Of a DNA stretch of 64,000 nt, positions 1-9,263 are shown piece after piece. This DNA is from Salipaludibacillus sp. CUR1. GTDB taxonomy: Bacteria > Bacillota > Bacilli > Bacillales > Salisediminibacteriaceae. The stretch spans positions 46,805 through 110,804 of the forward strand of contig NZ_JAIWPE010000039.1 in assembly GCF_021028955.1 (NCBI RefSeq). The letters run 5' to 3'. Positions within the stretch are counted from its first letter, which is position 1, and every line of letters begins with the position of its first letter. The notes beneath the pieces are model-generated. The model ran no database searches. It was not told the origin of the DNA and saw only the letters and a list, made by a program, of their open reading frames with translations. The translations under genes and the position numbers were made by a program.

Positions 1-31
1 TTTAGTATATTATTAAAGGAGGTTCACAGAA

Positions 32-499
32 ATGTCAAAATTCTTTCACAGGTTGTTCATAAGTGTGTTGTCGGTTGTTTTATTCAGTTCACTTCTGGCA
101 GGGTACCAATATTATTTTGTCCACGGACAGGAGCTGAACTACGCGTTATTAATGGGTATTTACTCTTTTTATACTGCTCCGGTATTTATCCTCGGAGGTG
201 TGCCGGCAACTTACCTGATTGATTACTTACTTAAAAAAGAGGCTATTACAACTATCCATGCTTATTTGCGTTCATTCGGTATGTACGGGGCAGCGGGAAT
301 AGTTGTCGCTATGATTTATTTTGCGTTAACCTCTATGGCAACCGGCCAGTTTTATTTTACATTAAGTGAATCCGTCTCAAGTATTATGATCGGAATAGCC
401 GCTGCAGCGGTGTACTACCATATCCAGCTGCTTCTTCATATTAACTGGGAAAAATTAAAGCAAAAGCAACGTGAAGAACAGCAGGCACAGGAGTATTAA
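32..499 (+). CDS. Small four-helix membrane protein, function unknown
   Basis: A 155-residue protein with about four hydrophobic segments (roughly residues 8-28, 38-62, 84-105 and 115-135) and a basic, Gln/Glu-rich cytoplasmic tail (KLKQKQREEQQ). It is almost certainly an integral membrane protein. The ATG lies about 7 nt after a strong AAAGGAGG ribosome-binding site, which fixes the start. The gene stands alone and is followed by a hairpin with a T run. I do not recognise a named family, so no function is proposed. Confidence 0.75.
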   Translation: MSKFFHRLFISVLSVVLFSSLLAGYQYYFVHGQELNYALLMGIYSFYTAPVFILGGVPATYLIDYLLKKEAITTIHAYLRSFGMYGAAGIVVAMIYFALTSMATGQFYFTLSESVSSIMIGIAAAAVYYHIQLLLHINWEKLKQKQREEQQAQEY

Positions 500-509
500 A
501 TCGATGAGA

Positions 510-533
510 AGCAGCCAATACGGCTGCTTTTTT
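510..533 (+). terminator. Rho-independent terminator
   Basis: The stem AGCAGCC/GGCTGCT has a 5-nt loop (AATAC) and is followed by six T. It lies 11 nt after the stop of the preceding membrane protein gene. Confidence 0.85.
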
Positions 534-671
534 GAGCGCTTTTTAGAGATAAGCTGAACATTATAACTATTCCCTAAGCTGCTTGACTGCAGATTTTAAA
601 AATTCACCTTCCCTGCCGCTTATTAGGGCAAGCGCCGACTTGGAAATAACGGATAAACTAATTAGGTAATT

Positions 672-930
672 GTAATAAATCGGCAGATGAATTTTTATAA
701 AAATGTGGGGAACTTTTTGATAGAAGAGTCAAACAATAATTATTCAAAACTACTGATTGAAGAGGGAAATTCGCCGATTGATTCTATTTTTCGCTGATAG
801 AAACTATTTTTCGCTGATAGAGGCGCTGTCTCACTTATTAAATTTAATTTTAACTTATTGAACAGCACCCGGACTGAAATCACTGCCTTTATTCTATGTA
901 AGAAGTCATCTTCTTTAAGTGAAAAAGCTA
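672..930 (+). repeat. Dispersed intergenic element, copy 1, with a 3-unit ~20-bp repeat array
   Basis: The core at 770-822 holds about three units related to TTTTCGCTGATAGAA with about 20-bp spacing. The sequence on both sides of the core (for example ATAAAAATGNGGGGAA before it, and ATTTAATTTTAA and CTTTAA after it) recurs at 31083-31388. This is therefore one copy of a longer element, not just a local tandem repeat. It is non-coding, and no transposase is attached. Confidence 0.75.
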
Positions 931-1003
931 AAATATCGAAAGGTTTTTCCGGTTCTCTTTATAGTTACTTTTCTTTTTGTCCCAGCCTCCTGTAAAAAAG
1001 CAC

Positions 1004-1047
1004 ATTAAAAAAACGGCCCTGTCCGTCGTGCATCACGGGGCCGTTTT
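1004..1047 (-). terminator. Terminator-like hairpin, minus-strand polarity, no assigned gene
   Basis: The ten-base-pair stem AAAACGGCCC/GGGCCGTTTT has an 18-nt loop. Read on the minus strand it is followed by a run of seven T (A run at about 1007-1013). No convincing minus-strand gene lies upstream of it, so it may end an unrecognised small transcript from 1050-1300. Confidence 0.6.
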
Positions 1048-1465
1048 ACGTTACACTTTCTACATACATCTTAGACATAACCTTCTTCCTGCAACTTATG
1101 TTACTAATAATTTTTTTCCGGTCCGTTGCATACCATCGATAAATTTGGCACACACCGTTCACTTACTGGCAGTTTCACACTCCTTTGCAAGTTTACCGGC
1201 AGAAGACCTTAAAGGATCATCAATAGTTTTTCGATTGAAAACCCCTTTCGCTTCATATTAGCAACCCCTCCGGATTACTTACTTCATATCTTAATCAATT
1301 AATTATTAATTGTAAATATTCAGAATCTTACGTTTTGGGCTCATTATAGGCACTTTCCTAAATATATCGTAAGATTTCTTTTAATAACTGATTATTTTAT
1401 TTTTTTCTCAACGAAAATGACAAGCTTCGATCATTTCTGTAAGATTAAGGGGCGGGGGTGATTGA

Positions 1466-1648
1466 ATGAACCGAAAATGGTTTACCATTATTACTTTAAC
1501 CCTGGTTACCCTTATAGTCACACTTGTATTTTTGAACGAATACAGTATTCACCAGGCAACAGAACTGTGCAGGGAAGTTGGGGGTTTACCGGGAGTTGAC
1601 AGAGACTTCCTTCCAATTAACTGGTCATTTACATGCACACGCCCATAA
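1466..1648 (+). CDS. Short membrane-anchored or secreted peptide, function unknown
   Basis: A 60-residue product with an N-terminal hydrophobic helix (about residues 5-23) and a short extracytoplasmic part with two cysteines (one near residue 35, one near 57) and a Gly/Pro-rich centre. A GGGGCGGGGGTG stretch sits upstream of the ATG. The GNAT gene begins 12 nt after the stop, so the two are probably co-transcribed. No family is recognised. Coding status rests on the start signal, the clear signal-anchor and the tight spacing to the next gene. Confidence 0.6.
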   Translation: MNRKWFTIITLTLVTLIVTLVFLNEYSIHQATELCREVGGLPGVDRDFLPINWSFTCTRP

Positions 1649-1660
1649 GGAGAAGAAAAG

Positions 1661-2182
1661 ATGAATACATATGACAAGCCTTTGTTTTCAATAAACGAGA
1701 TGACTCGGGAAGCTGCAGAGTCTATCTCTAACTGGACCTATGAGTATCCTTACGAACTTTACAGCATGGATGGATCAGAGGAAATTATTTCTGCTCTGTT
1801 AAAAGAGGGCTATTACCTGGTGACGTTCACGGAGGTACCGTATTTTGGATATTTCTGCCTTGGTGAAGAAGCAAGGGTGCCGGGCGGATACGAGGCAGGC
1901 ATATATCTTCCTAATGAGACTCACGTCATCGATCTCGGGCTGGGGATCCACCCGGAATGGACGGGTAAAGGATACGGGCCCGCCTTTATGGCCAGCATCC
2001 TTCAATGGATACGGTCAAACAGAGAGGTATCCGATGTGCGGCTTGTGGTAGCTGCTTTTAACGAAAGGGCGATACGCTTATATAAGAAAGCAGGATTTGT
2101 CAGACACGACCTTTTTTATACACGTGTTGGAGCTGCCGACATTCCTTTTATTTCTATGGTCAGGCCTGCCTCTAAGATTTAA
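1661..2182 (+). CDS. GNAT-family N-acetyltransferase
   Basis: A 173-residue acyl-CoA-dependent acetyltransferase; the substrate cannot be inferred. The acetyl-CoA-binding motif A is seen in LGIHPEWTGKGYGPAFM (about residues 93-110; the Q/RxxGxG/A loop appears as TGKGYG). A typical motif B follows: VAAFNERAIRLYKKAGF, where the asparagine and 'RAIRLYKKAGF' are diagnostic of the RimI/RimJ-like fold. The ATG follows AAGGAGAAGAAAAG. It lies directly downstream of the 60-residue membrane peptide and is probably in the same transcript. Confidence 0.88.
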   Translation: MNTYDKPLFSINEMTREAAESISNWTYEYPYELYSMDGSEEIISALLKEGYYLVTFTEVPYFGYFCLGEEARVPGGYEAGIYLPNETHVIDLGLGIHPEWTGKGYGPAFMASILQWIRSNREVSDVRLVVAAFNERAIRLYKKAGFVRHDLFYTRVGAADIPFISMVRPASKI

Positions 2183-2443
2183 TTCCAGGTTACAGGTTCT
2201 TCCTGAATATCAGCTTAACTTACTAATCTATGATGCTGATGACAAAAAAATAACTTATTTTTTTGCCTGGCTTCAGGTCAAAATAATAAACCGGCAAATA
2301 AAAAACTGAACTGTCTGACAGATCAGCGGTTATATACCTATCCAGTTTACATATTCGTCAAAAAATAAGCAAAAGACATATTGAGAGATGAGCTGAGTTT
2401 TGAGATGATGGCAGAAGTTATCCAACGAAAGGAGCGGAAGGCA

Positions 2444-2707
2444 GTGAAGCATGCGTTTGATTATATTTTCATCTTCCTGATCGGTTATCAGGTCTACTTT
2501 CTTATTTCATTACTTACTGTTTCTGGTGCCAATCAGGAACTGTCTTTAGCTGTTTCACTTTTAGCCTTGTTCCTGTGTCTCTTCGTCTGGCTGCAGCGGA
2601 ACACCAGATTTTCCCCCACACATGTCACTATGGCTGTTACGACAGGCGTTCTCAGTTTAAGCTCAATTGCTGTCTATGCTTACTTATTGGCCGTTCATGT
2701 TATATAA
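2444..2707 (+). CDS. Small three-helix membrane protein, function unknown
   Basis: The open frame extends further upstream to a TTG at 2381. The better start is the GTG at 2444, which lies 9 nt after a strong AAAGGAG; this gives 87 residues beginning VKHAFDYIFIF. Three hydrophobic segments cover almost the whole protein. It converges on the minus-strand gene at 2740, and the short interval contains inverted AACCGCGA/TCGCGGTT arms that may serve as a shared terminator. No family is recognised. Confidence 0.65.
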   Translation: MKHAFDYIFIFLIGYQVYFLISLLTVSGANQELSLAVSLLALFLCLFVWLQRNTRFSPTHVTMAVTTGVLSLSSIAVYAYLLAVHVI

Positions 2708-2739
2708 ACCTTTAAACCGCGACGGACGTACTGCCGGCC

Positions 2740-3180
2740 TTATGCCGACACTCCCACTCGCGGTTTTTTATATTTTCTAATGTACCGAACAAACCAGGTG
2801 TATATCAGCCGTGCTGATAAGATGAGGACAAATGTAAAAGTCACCAGCCCCATATTTGAGAATACGACGTGGCTTATAGTGGAATTCAGCCCAATCATAT
2901 AAACGGCAAAAAAGACAACTTGAAGGAACGTGACGAAGTAGGGATACAAGATCCTTCTCATTCTTCTTTGCACAGGGATAAGTTTCATCCAGTCTATCAC
3001 CTGAAGCGGGATAATCCATAAAAAAGTCCCCGCCGCAAACCAGAATAATGCCGTCCAGGATTCTATAATAATTTCAGTCCCCATGACAGCCGAAGTGATG
3101 AGCACCATACCGGCAATCCCTACAATAAAGAAACCAATAATACTTATTAAACTGACTGCTAACTTCAGTAAATCTTTCAT
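2740..3180 (-). CDS. Four-helix membrane protein, possibly YrvL-like
   Basis: A 146-residue protein with four predicted transmembrane segments (about residues 8-32, 40-62, 82-102 and 110-130) and a basic tail (RYIRKYKKPR). Size and hydrophobic pattern resemble the YrvL family of small Bacillus regulatory membrane proteins, but I cannot point to a decisive motif, so the family call is weak. A GAAAGGT site precedes the ATG. The gene is monocistronic and convergent with the upstream-numbered neighbour. Confidence 0.6.
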   Translation of the reverse strand: MKDLLKLAVSLISIIGFFIVGIAGMVLITSAVMGTEIIIESWTALFWFAAGTFLWIIPLQVIDWMKLIPVQRRMRRILYPYFVTFLQVVFFAVYMIGLNSTISHVVFSNMGLVTFTFVLILSARLIYTWFVRYIRKYKKPRVGVSA

Positions 3181-3457
3181 ATTATAAAGACAAACCTTTC
3201 TTTTCCAAATATTCCATCATAATCCTGTATATACAAAGATCCTTAACACACATGTTTGTGATTATAACACAACAGATAACTATGTAAAGCAGCACACCTC
3301 TTCTCTTACCTTAATAATATGCCTGTCCAGGCGATTATTATTACTGACAGAATAATATCTCTGTTTAAGTTCAATTTGCTTCTAAATCGGGGCAGGATCA
3401 GATAATTATCACAGGTTCTCCGCTCCTCTTAAACATGGTGAGTGGCGTTCCACAAAT

Positions 3458-3504
3458 AAAAAGGGAATAACTGGGGGGACAGACCCCCCAGTTATTCCCT
3501 TTTT
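3458..3504. repeat. GGGGGG/CCCCCC palindrome acting as bidirectional terminator (copy A)
   Basis: Perfect 21-bp arms (3458-3478 and 3484-3504) start with AAAAA, run through GGGAATAA and CTGGGGGG, and flank the loop ACAGA. The left outer edge is A-rich and the right outer edge T-rich, so it can terminate transcription in both directions. Its right arm encodes the last three residues and the stop of the TetR gene. It is one of seven related palindromes in the window. Confidence 0.85.
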
Positions 3505-4055
3505 AATTTAAAGCTGGCCACATAATCAGAAAGCAGATGCTGCTTCTCTTCTTCTGACTGTGCATAATAGTCCTTATCAGAGGGCAGGCACAAGTAACTG
3601 AGGAATATACCGCTTAATTGGCGTTCCCAATTGGCCGTATCAATATGAAGGTTGTTCAGTTCGGCATGGTCCTTCACGGCCTTCTCAAGCGAACAGAATA
3701 TCATTTCAGGCAAGTCAATTTCTTCAGGAAGGCTGTCCATTAGACGTTCGGCTAATAGCATTCTCACAAGACTGCGGTTTTGTGAAATGAGGTTAAGCCG
3801 GTTATCAATTAACACACGTAAAAACTCTTCCGTATCTTTTATTTCCGCTTCTTCCTTCCACTTTAAAAAATCTTGTGCTTCCACTACTGATTTTACCGCA
3901 GCCGTAAACAATCGTTCCTTTGTTCCAAACTTGCGGAACAACGTCATTTCAGCAACTTCCGCTTCATTAGCTAATTCCTGGGTGGTAGCCTGGAAGCCTT
4001 TATTAATAAACACTTTAATTGCAGCGTTTTTAATCTGCTCTGTTTTATCTCTCAT
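3492..4055 (-). CDS. TetR/AcrR-family transcriptional regulator (YerO position)
   Basis: A 187-residue repressor-type protein. The N-terminal helix-turn-helix (about residues 8-50, including QATTQELANEAEVAEMTLFR) is typical of TetR; the rest is a helical ligand-binding domain. An AGAGGAG site precedes the ATG. The gene next to gatB in B. subtilis is yerO, a TetR regulator of the surfactin-resistance RND pump swrC. Position and family therefore suggest a YerO homologue, but no RND pump gene lies nearby and the target is unknown. Its stop codon lies inside the palindromic repeat. Confidence 0.85.
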   Translation of the reverse strand: MRDKTEQIKNAAIKVFINKGFQATTQELANEAEVAEMTLFRKFGTKERLFTAAVKSVVEAQDFLKWKEEAEIKDTEEFLRVLIDNRLNLISQNRSLVRMLLAERLMDSLPEEIDLPEMIFCSLEKAVKDHAELNNLHIDTANWERQLSGIFLSYLCLPSDKDYYAQSEEEKQHLLSDYVASFKLKRE

Positions 4056-4311
4056 ATAATACTCCTCTTTACCCTTTCAGCCAGATTACAATTGTGAGGC
4101 TATTAATTGCAATCCGGCTAAAATTCGGATAGGTAATTATTAGTTGCTGTTAAGCTGCTATATCAATAAGCATCACCATAATATCAAACCTGCCCGATGG
4201 TTACCATAATAATCCTATATTATAAATTAATGACTATCTATAAGTTAATTTATGGAGAAATCTTTTTCTTTTGTCTTAGTTGTTAATCCTCAGGAAAAAC
4301 AAGCTGATGAT

Positions 4312-4348
4312 AAAAAAACTCACCTGGCCCCTCAGGGCAAGATGAGTT
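4312..4348 (-). terminator. Terminator of the gatCAB operon
   Basis: On the minus strand ACTCATCTTGCCC pairs with GGGGCCAGGTGAGT (two mismatches, 3-nt loop) and is followed by seven T. It lies 9 nt after the gatB stop. Confidence 0.85.
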
Positions 4349-4356
4349 CCTTACGT

Positions 4357-5790
4357 TTATCTTTGTTTAATCTCTTCAACGAGCAATTTATTGACCACCT
4401 GCGGGTTGGCTTTTCCTTTAGATGCTTTCATAATCTGGCCGACGAGGAAGCCGATTGCTTTATCTTTCCCGTTTTTATAATCGTCCACTGACTGAGGGTT
4501 CTCATCCAGTGTCTTCACGACCATTTCCCGGATTTCACCTTCGTCGCTGATTTGAACGAGGCCCTTGTCTTTAACGATCTTTTCAGGATCCCCGCCTTTT
4601 TCAATCAGTTCTTTAAACACCTTCTTCGCAATTTTTGAAGAAATCGTGCCTTTTTCTATTAACTGAATCATTTTAACAAGAGCGTCGGGCGTTAACGGCA
4701 CATCGGTAATTTCTTTACCATTCTGGTTTAAATAGGCGCTTACTTCCCCCATGAGCCAGTTAGACAGCTGCTTTGGAGGACCGTCAAATTCCAGTCCTTC
4801 TTCAAAAAAGTCGCTCATTGCTTTTTGCTGGGTAAGCACCTTCGCATCGTATTCCGGCAGACCTAATTTTTTTATATAGCGCTTTTGTCTGGCGTCGGGC
4901 AATTCCGGAATGCTTTCGCGCACCCGTTCAATCCATTCATCATTAATATACAAGTTTTCGAGATCCGGTTCAGGGAAGTACCTGTAATCATCAGAGCCTT
5001 CTTTTACTCTCATCAGAATGGTTTTCTTTCCGGCGTCATCCCAACGGCGCGTCTCCTGAAGTATTTTAACCCCGTTTAACAGGTCTTTCTCCTGGCGCTT
5101 TTCTTCATACTCCAGCCCTTTTTGCACGTGGGTAAAGGAGTTCAGGTTTTTAAGTTCAGTTTTTGTTCCAAACTCTTTCTGGCCTTTAGGGCGCAGTGAC
5201 ACGTTAGCATCACAACGCAGCGAGCCTTCCTCCATCTTACAGTCGGAAACTTCTGTGTACTGCATAATCGCCTTCAGTTTTTCCAGATAAGCGTAGGCTT
5301 CTTCAGGGCTTCTTATATCCGGCTCAGATACGATCTCAACAAGCGGGGTTCCTACACGGTTATAATCAACGAGGCTGTAGCCTTCCCCTTCTGCGTGTGT
5401 CAGTTTCCCTGCATCTTCTTCAAGGTGAAGACGGGTAATACCGATCTTCTTTTTCTCGCCGTTCACTTCAATTTCGATCCAGCCATTCTCACCGACCGGC
5501 TTATCGAATTGGGAAATCTGGTACGCCTTAGGGTTATCCGGGTAAAAATAATTTTTCCGGTCAAATTTAGTGAGGCGGTTAATGTCGCAGTTTAAAGCCA
5601 TAGATGCTTTCATAGCGAAGTCAACGGCCTGTTTATTTAACACAGGCAGAACCCCGGGATGGCCTAAACAGACAGGACATGTATGGGTATTAGGCGGCGC
5701 TCCGAATTCGGTAGAGCAGCCGCAGAAAATCTTTGAGTTCGTTTTTAGTTCAACGTGCACTTCTAATCCAATGACAGTTTCAAAACTCAT
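4357..5790 (-). CDS. gatB: Asp-tRNA(Asn)/Glu-tRNA(Gln) amidotransferase subunit B
   Basis: The 477-residue GatB kinase/transamidase subunit. It phosphorylates the side chain of misacylated Glu-tRNA(Gln) or Asp-tRNA(Asn) and amidates it with ammonia channelled from GatA. The N-terminal cradle has the family signatures [26 protein letters not shown] and [14 protein letters not shown] (about residue 180). The C-terminal YqeY-like tRNA-binding tail (about 330-477) ends [19 protein letters not shown]. Full length for the family. A GGAGGG site precedes the ATG. It is the last gene of gatCAB, 15 nt after gatA. Confidence 0.97.
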   Translation of the reverse strand: MSFETVIGLEVHVELKTNSKIFCGCSTEFGAPPNTHTCPVCLGHPGVLPVLNKQAVDFAMKASMALNCDINRLTKFDRKNYFYPDNPKAYQISQFDKPVGENGWIEIEVNGEKKKIGITRLHLEEDAGKLTHAEGEGYSLVDYNRVGTPLVEIVSEPDIRSPEEAYAYLEKLKAIMQYTEVSDCKMEEGSLRCDANVSLRPKGQKEFGTKTELKNLNSFTHVQKGLEYEEKRQEKDLLNGVKILQETRRWDDAGKKTILMRVKEGSDDYRYFPEPDLENLYINDEWIERVRESIPELPDARQKRYIKKLGLPEYDAKVLTQQKAMSDFFEEGLEFDGPPKQLSNWLMGEVSAYLNQNGKEITDVPLTPDALVKMIQLIEKGTISSKIAKKVFKELIEKGGDPEKIVKDKGLVQISDEGEIREMVVKTLDENPQSVDDYKNGKDKAIGFLVGQIMKASKGKANPQVVNKLLVEEIKQR

Positions 5791-5805
5791 TCTCAGTCTC
5801 CCTCC

Positions 5806-7266
5806 TTACAGTTCCGGCTTTAATTTATGATGGTCGGTGGCCTGTTCAAAGGCATGGGCCACTTTATATACTGTTTCTTCATCGAAGTGTTTCCCGATAA
5901 TTTGCAGACCGACAGGCAGTCCATCAGACAGCCCGCATGGAACGCTTATAGCAGGCACTCCTGCGAGGTTCATCAAGTTCGTTAAAATATCATTCACATA
6001 CATCGTTAACGGATCTTCAACATTTTCTCCGATTCCAAACGGCACAGTAGGCGTGGTTGGGCCGATTAACACATCGTATTGAAGGAATAAATCTTCGAAG
6101 TCTTCTTTAACGAGCGTTCTGACTTTCTGGGCTTTCGTATAATAAGCGTCGTAATATCCGGAACTTAAAGCAAAGGTGCCGAGCATAATCCGGCGTTTTA
6201 CTTCATCGCCGAATCCTTCACTTCGGGTCTTTTTATAAGTCTGAAGAAGCTCGTTTTCTTCTTTTCTGACGCCGTAGCGGATTCCGTCAAATCGTGCCAG
6301 GTTGGCTGACGCTTCTGAAGAAGACAGAATATAATAGGCCGGAAGGGCGTATTTCGAATGAGGCAGAGAGACTTCCTTGCACGTTGCGCCTAGCTCTTCA
6401 AGCTTGGCAAGTGCCTCTTTTATGCGGGCCTTCACCCCGTCTTCTACCCCTGCTGCTAAAAATTCTTTTGGAACGCCGATCTTCATTCCTTTAATATCCC
6501 CTGTTAAAGCTTTCAAATAGTCAGGGACAGGCTTATCCACACTTGTGGAATCCCGGTGGTCATGTCCGGCAATTTTCTGCATGACATAAGCATTGTCTTC
6601 CACTGTCCGGGTGATTGGCCCGATCTGGTCAAGTGATGACGCAAAGGCAATCAGACCGTAACGGGAGACACGTCCATATGTAGGCTTTAAACCGACAACC
6701 CCGCAAAAAGCGGCAGGTTCACGGATAGAACCGCCCGTATCTGAACCCAGCGTAAAAGGAACTTGTCCGGATGCAACTGCAGCGGCAGAACCCCCGCTTG
6801 AGCCTCCCGGAACACGTGATAAATCCCATGGGTTTCGGCACAGCTTGTAGCTGGAATTTTCATTAGATGACCCCATTGCAAATTCATCCATATTAAGCTT
6901 GCCGACAGTGATCGTGTTAGCGTCGATTAATTTCTCTACCGCTGTGGCATTGTACACTGGTTCAAAATTATCCAGGATCTGGCTGGCAGCAGTCGTCTTC
7001 ATCCCGATGGTCATCATATTATCTTTTATTCCGACCGGCAGGCCAAACAATATTTCTGAAGGGTCTGCTTTTCCTTCAGCTAACTGTTCATCAAGCTTTT
7101 TAGCCTGTGCCATGGCACTTTCTTCGTTTAAAAGAAGGAAAGCCCCTACTTTATCGTCCACTTCTTTTATTCGTTTAAATGATTCCTTAACGAGATCAGT
7201 CACTGTTACTTCCTGTTTATGTAGCAATTCATGTAAATCACTTAACGTGTGATCAAACAGTTCCAT
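5806..7266 (-). CDS. gatA: Asp-tRNA(Asn)/Glu-tRNA(Gln) amidotransferase subunit A
   Basis: The 486-residue glutaminase subunit of the amidase-signature family, which releases ammonia from glutamine for GatB. The Ser-cisSer-Lys catalytic set is visible: Lys81 in GIKDN, Ser156 in [15 protein letters not shown] and Ser180 in [13 protein letters not shown]. Length is normal. A GGGAGGG site lies before the ATG. It is the second gene of gatCAB, 15 nt after gatC. This operon indicates that charged Gln-tRNA (and possibly Asn-tRNA) is made by transamidation, as is usual in Bacillaceae. Confidence 0.97.
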   Translation of the reverse strand: MELFDHTLSDLHELLHKQEVTVTDLVKESFKRIKEVDDKVGAFLLLNEESAMAQAKKLDEQLAEGKADPSEILFGLPVGIKDNMMTIGMKTTAASQILDNFEPVYNATAVEKLIDANTITVGKLNMDEFAMGSSNENSSYKLCRNPWDLSRVPGGSSGGSAAAVASGQVPFTLGSDTGGSIREPAAFCGVVGLKPTYGRVSRYGLIAFASSLDQIGPITRTVEDNAYVMQKIAGHDHRDSTSVDKPVPDYLKALTGDIKGMKIGVPKEFLAAGVEDGVKARIKEALAKLEELGATCKEVSLPHSKYALPAYYILSSSEASANLARFDGIRYGVRKEENELLQTYKKTRSEGFGDEVKRRIMLGTFALSSGYYDAYYTKAQKVRTLVKEDFEDLFLQYDVLIGPTTPTVPFGIGENVEDPLTMYVNDILTNLMNLAGVPAISVPCGLSDGLPVGLQIIGKHFDEETVYKVAHAFEQATDHHKLKPEL

Positions 7267-7281
7267 TAATTATTTCCCTCC

Positions 7282-7572
7282 CTACTCAAGCACTGACGGC
7301 ACTTTAAATTGCCCGTCTTTTTGGTCTGGTGCATTTCTCAACGTTTCTTCCCTTGGCAATGAAGGCTTTACTTCATCTTCCCTAAGAACATTCTGAACAT
7401 CCAGGACGTGGGATGTCGGCTCTACGTTATCTGTGTGAAGTTCATTTAACTGTTCAGCAAAATTAATAATTTCATCAAGTTCAAAAGCAAATTTCTCGAT
7501 TTCTTCTTCGGTAAATTCAAGCCTCGCCAAGTGGGCGACGTGTTTCACCTGATTCTTCGTGATTCTTTCCAT
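7282..7572 (-). CDS. gatC: Asp-tRNA(Asn)/Glu-tRNA(Gln) amidotransferase subunit C
   Basis: A 96-residue small subunit that wraps around and stabilises GatA and helps couple it to GatB. The family signature [17 protein letters not shown] is at residues 9-25, and the usual C-terminal [20 protein letters not shown] is at about 63-82. It is the first gene of gatCAB and probably carries the promoter within 7573-7680. A GGAGGTGCGGG site precedes the ATG. Confidence 0.96.
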   Translation of the reverse strand: MERITKNQVKHVAHLARLEFTEEEIEKFAFELDEIINFAEQLNELHTDNVEPTSHVLDVQNVLREDEVKPSLPREETLRNAPDQKDGQFKVPSVLE

Positions 7573-7681
7573 CTTCCCGCACCTCCAAAATAACTGAATC
7601 TTTGCTCAAAATCTGACTTTACAATAGTATGATCATATCAAATAAGCACCGTACAAGCAATCAGAGCCTGAAACAGGGAAA

Positions 7682-7735
7682 AACTGGGGGGTCTGTCCCT
7701 CCAGAAACTGGGGGGACAGACCCCCCAGTTTCTGG
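7682..7735. repeat. GGGGGG/CCCCCC palindrome with partial direct duplicate (copy B)
   Basis: Perfect 15-bp arms CCAGAAACTGGGGGG (7701-7715) and its complement (7721-7735) flank the loop ACAGA. A degraded partial copy (AACTGGGGGGTCTGTCCCT) lies immediately before it at 7682-7700, as if the element had been inserted beside an older copy. It lies upstream of gatC and behind the putP terminator. Confidence 0.8.
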
Positions 7736-7741
7736 AACAGC

Positions 7742-7783
7742 AAAAAACACCGCAGGCCAGCGGAGTGCCGCTGCCTGCGGTGC
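7742..7783 (-). terminator. Terminator of the putP transcript
   Basis: On the minus strand CACCGCAGG pairs with CCTGCGGTG around an inner CAGCGG/CCGCTG stem, followed by six T. It lies just past the symporter stop codon. Confidence 0.9.
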
Positions 7784-7794
7784 AGAAGATTCAT

Positions 7795-9261
7795 TTACAA
7801 GCTTGCTTTAAATTTATCGAATTGTTCCAGAACTTCTTTCTCAGGCTCTTTTGTTGCGAGAGAAACCGCATAAACGGCAATCCACGCCAGAATAAAACCT
7901 GGAATAATTTCATATAGAGCAAACGGGATAACTCCATTAGCAGTTAGAATATCCCAAATAATCACAGTCGCACCGCCGACGATCATTCCGGCGAGTGCTC
8001 CCCATTTCGTCATCCGCTTCCAGAAAAGCGCCAGAATCACAACCGGGCCGAAAGCTGCCCCAAATCCTGCCCAGGCGTAACCGACAAGGTCGAGTACTGT
8101 AGATTCAGGATTATAGGCGAGAAAGATCGCAAACAGGGCAATGGCCACGACACCAAGTCTTCCGACTAAAACGAGTTCACGCTGAGAAGCGTTTTTACGG
8201 AAGAGCGCTTTGTAAAAGTCCTCAGTCAATGCACTTGACGATACAAGCAGCTGTGAATCAATCGTACTCATAATCGCAGCTAAAATAGCGGCAAGCAGGA
8301 AGCCGGACACCCATGGATGGAAGAGCACCTGAGTGAACTCAATAAACACTGTTTCAGGGTTATCAAGTGGAGATTCGGCAAAATAGGCGATTCCCACAAA
8401 CCCGGTGAAAATAGCACCGAACAGGGCGAAGACCATCCAGCTCATCCCTACAAGCCGGGCTTTCGGAATCTCTGCTTTCGATTTAACTGCCATAAAACGG
8501 GCGATAATATGAGGCTGTCCAAAATAACCGAGTCCCCATGCCAGAAGTGAAATAATACCCAGTGTGGTCGTTCCGGTAAAGACGTCTAAATAAACAGGGT
8601 CTATCTCTCCAACCCGCTGAACAGTTTGATTCCATCCCCCCATGTTTTGAATAGCCACTATAGGCACAATAATTAAAGCTAAAAACATGAGGATCCCCTG
8701 AGCAAAGTCTGTCCAGGATACAGCGAGGAAGCCTCCAAGAAAAGTATATGAAATAATAACAATGGCTCCGATCCATAGCGCCTGGGTATAGGTGAACCCG
8801 AATGAATTTTCAAATAAAATAGCGCCGCCGACAAGACCGGAAGATGTATAGAACGCAAAGAATACTAAAATAACAAGTGCTGATACAATTCGTAAGATTT
8901 TAGTCTGATCATTAAATCTGTTTTCAAAGAAATCAGGAAGCGTGATAGAATCACCCGCGATTTCCGTATACATTCGAAGCCGTGTGGCGATAAACTGCCA
9001 ATTCAGATAGGCACCCATCGCCAGACCGATACCAATCCATATTTCCGTCATCCCGTAGGCGTACATCGCTCCTGGAAGACCCAGCAGCAGCCAGCTGCTC
9101 ATATCTGAAGCACCGGCACTTAATGCAGCGACGCCCCCGCCAAGACGGCGTCCGCCTAAAACGTAGTCAGATAAATTACTGGTCATTTTGTAGGCTACGA
9201 GCCCAATTGCCAGCATACCTACCAGATAAATAATAAAGGTAATTAACGTGGAAGTATCCAC
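7795..9261 (-). CDS. putP: Sodium/proline symporter (PutP/OpuE family)
   Basis: A 488-residue solute:sodium symporter with about 13 transmembrane helices, which takes up proline with Na+. Family signatures include YVLGGRRLGGGVAALSAGAS near residue 34 and SSALTEDFYKALFRKNAS near 350. The position next to gatC matches B. subtilis opuE, the osmotically induced proline transporter, so an osmoprotective role is likely but not proven. The start is a GTG at 9261 preceded by GAGAGGAGAGAG. A 34-residue accessory peptide is encoded two nucleotides upstream. Confidence 0.92.
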   Translation of the reverse strand: MDTSTLITFIIYLVGMLAIGLVAYKMTSNLSDYVLGGRRLGGGVAALSAGASDMSSWLLLGLPGAMYAYGMTEIWIGIGLAMGAYLNWQFIATRLRMYTEIAGDSITLPDFFENRFNDQTKILRIVSALVILVFFAFYTSSGLVGGAILFENSFGFTYTQALWIGAIVIISYTFLGGFLAVSWTDFAQGILMFLALIIVPIVAIQNMGGWNQTVQRVGEIDPVYLDVFTGTTTLGIISLLAWGLGYFGQPHIIARFMAVKSKAEIPKARLVGMSWMVFALFGAIFTGFVGIAYFAESPLDNPETVFIEFTQVLFHPWVSGFLLAAILAAIMSTIDSQLLVSSSALTEDFYKALFRKNASQRELVLVGRLGVVAIALFAIFLAYNPESTVLDLVGYAWAGFGAAFGPVVILALFWKRMTKWGALAGMIVGGATVIIWDILTANGVIPFALYEIIPGFILAWIAVYAVSLATKEPEKEVLEQFDKFKASL

Positions 9262-9263
9262 AT

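Larger units (their letters stand above)
534..1465. other. 930-bp intergenic region holding a dispersed repeat element and an orphan terminator
   Basis: No convincing gene was found here. The stretch contains the repeat element at about 672-930 and a hairpin with a minus-strand T run at 1004-1047. On the minus strand a GGAGGGG site precedes only a 15-codon frame ending near 1211. A neighbouring frame reads on as a short peptide-like stretch without a start, so a decayed small gene is possible. The 1270-1465 part is very AT-rich and probably carries the promoter of the gene at 1466. Confidence 0.5.

Noticed and set aside
977..1261. 94-codon plus-strand frame
   Set aside because: It starts at a TTG without a ribosome-binding site, runs through a terminator hairpin and has unlikely composition.
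2097..2309. 70-codon plus-strand frame after the acetyltransferase motifs
   Set aside because: It overlaps the GNAT gene end in another frame and lacks a ribosome-binding site.
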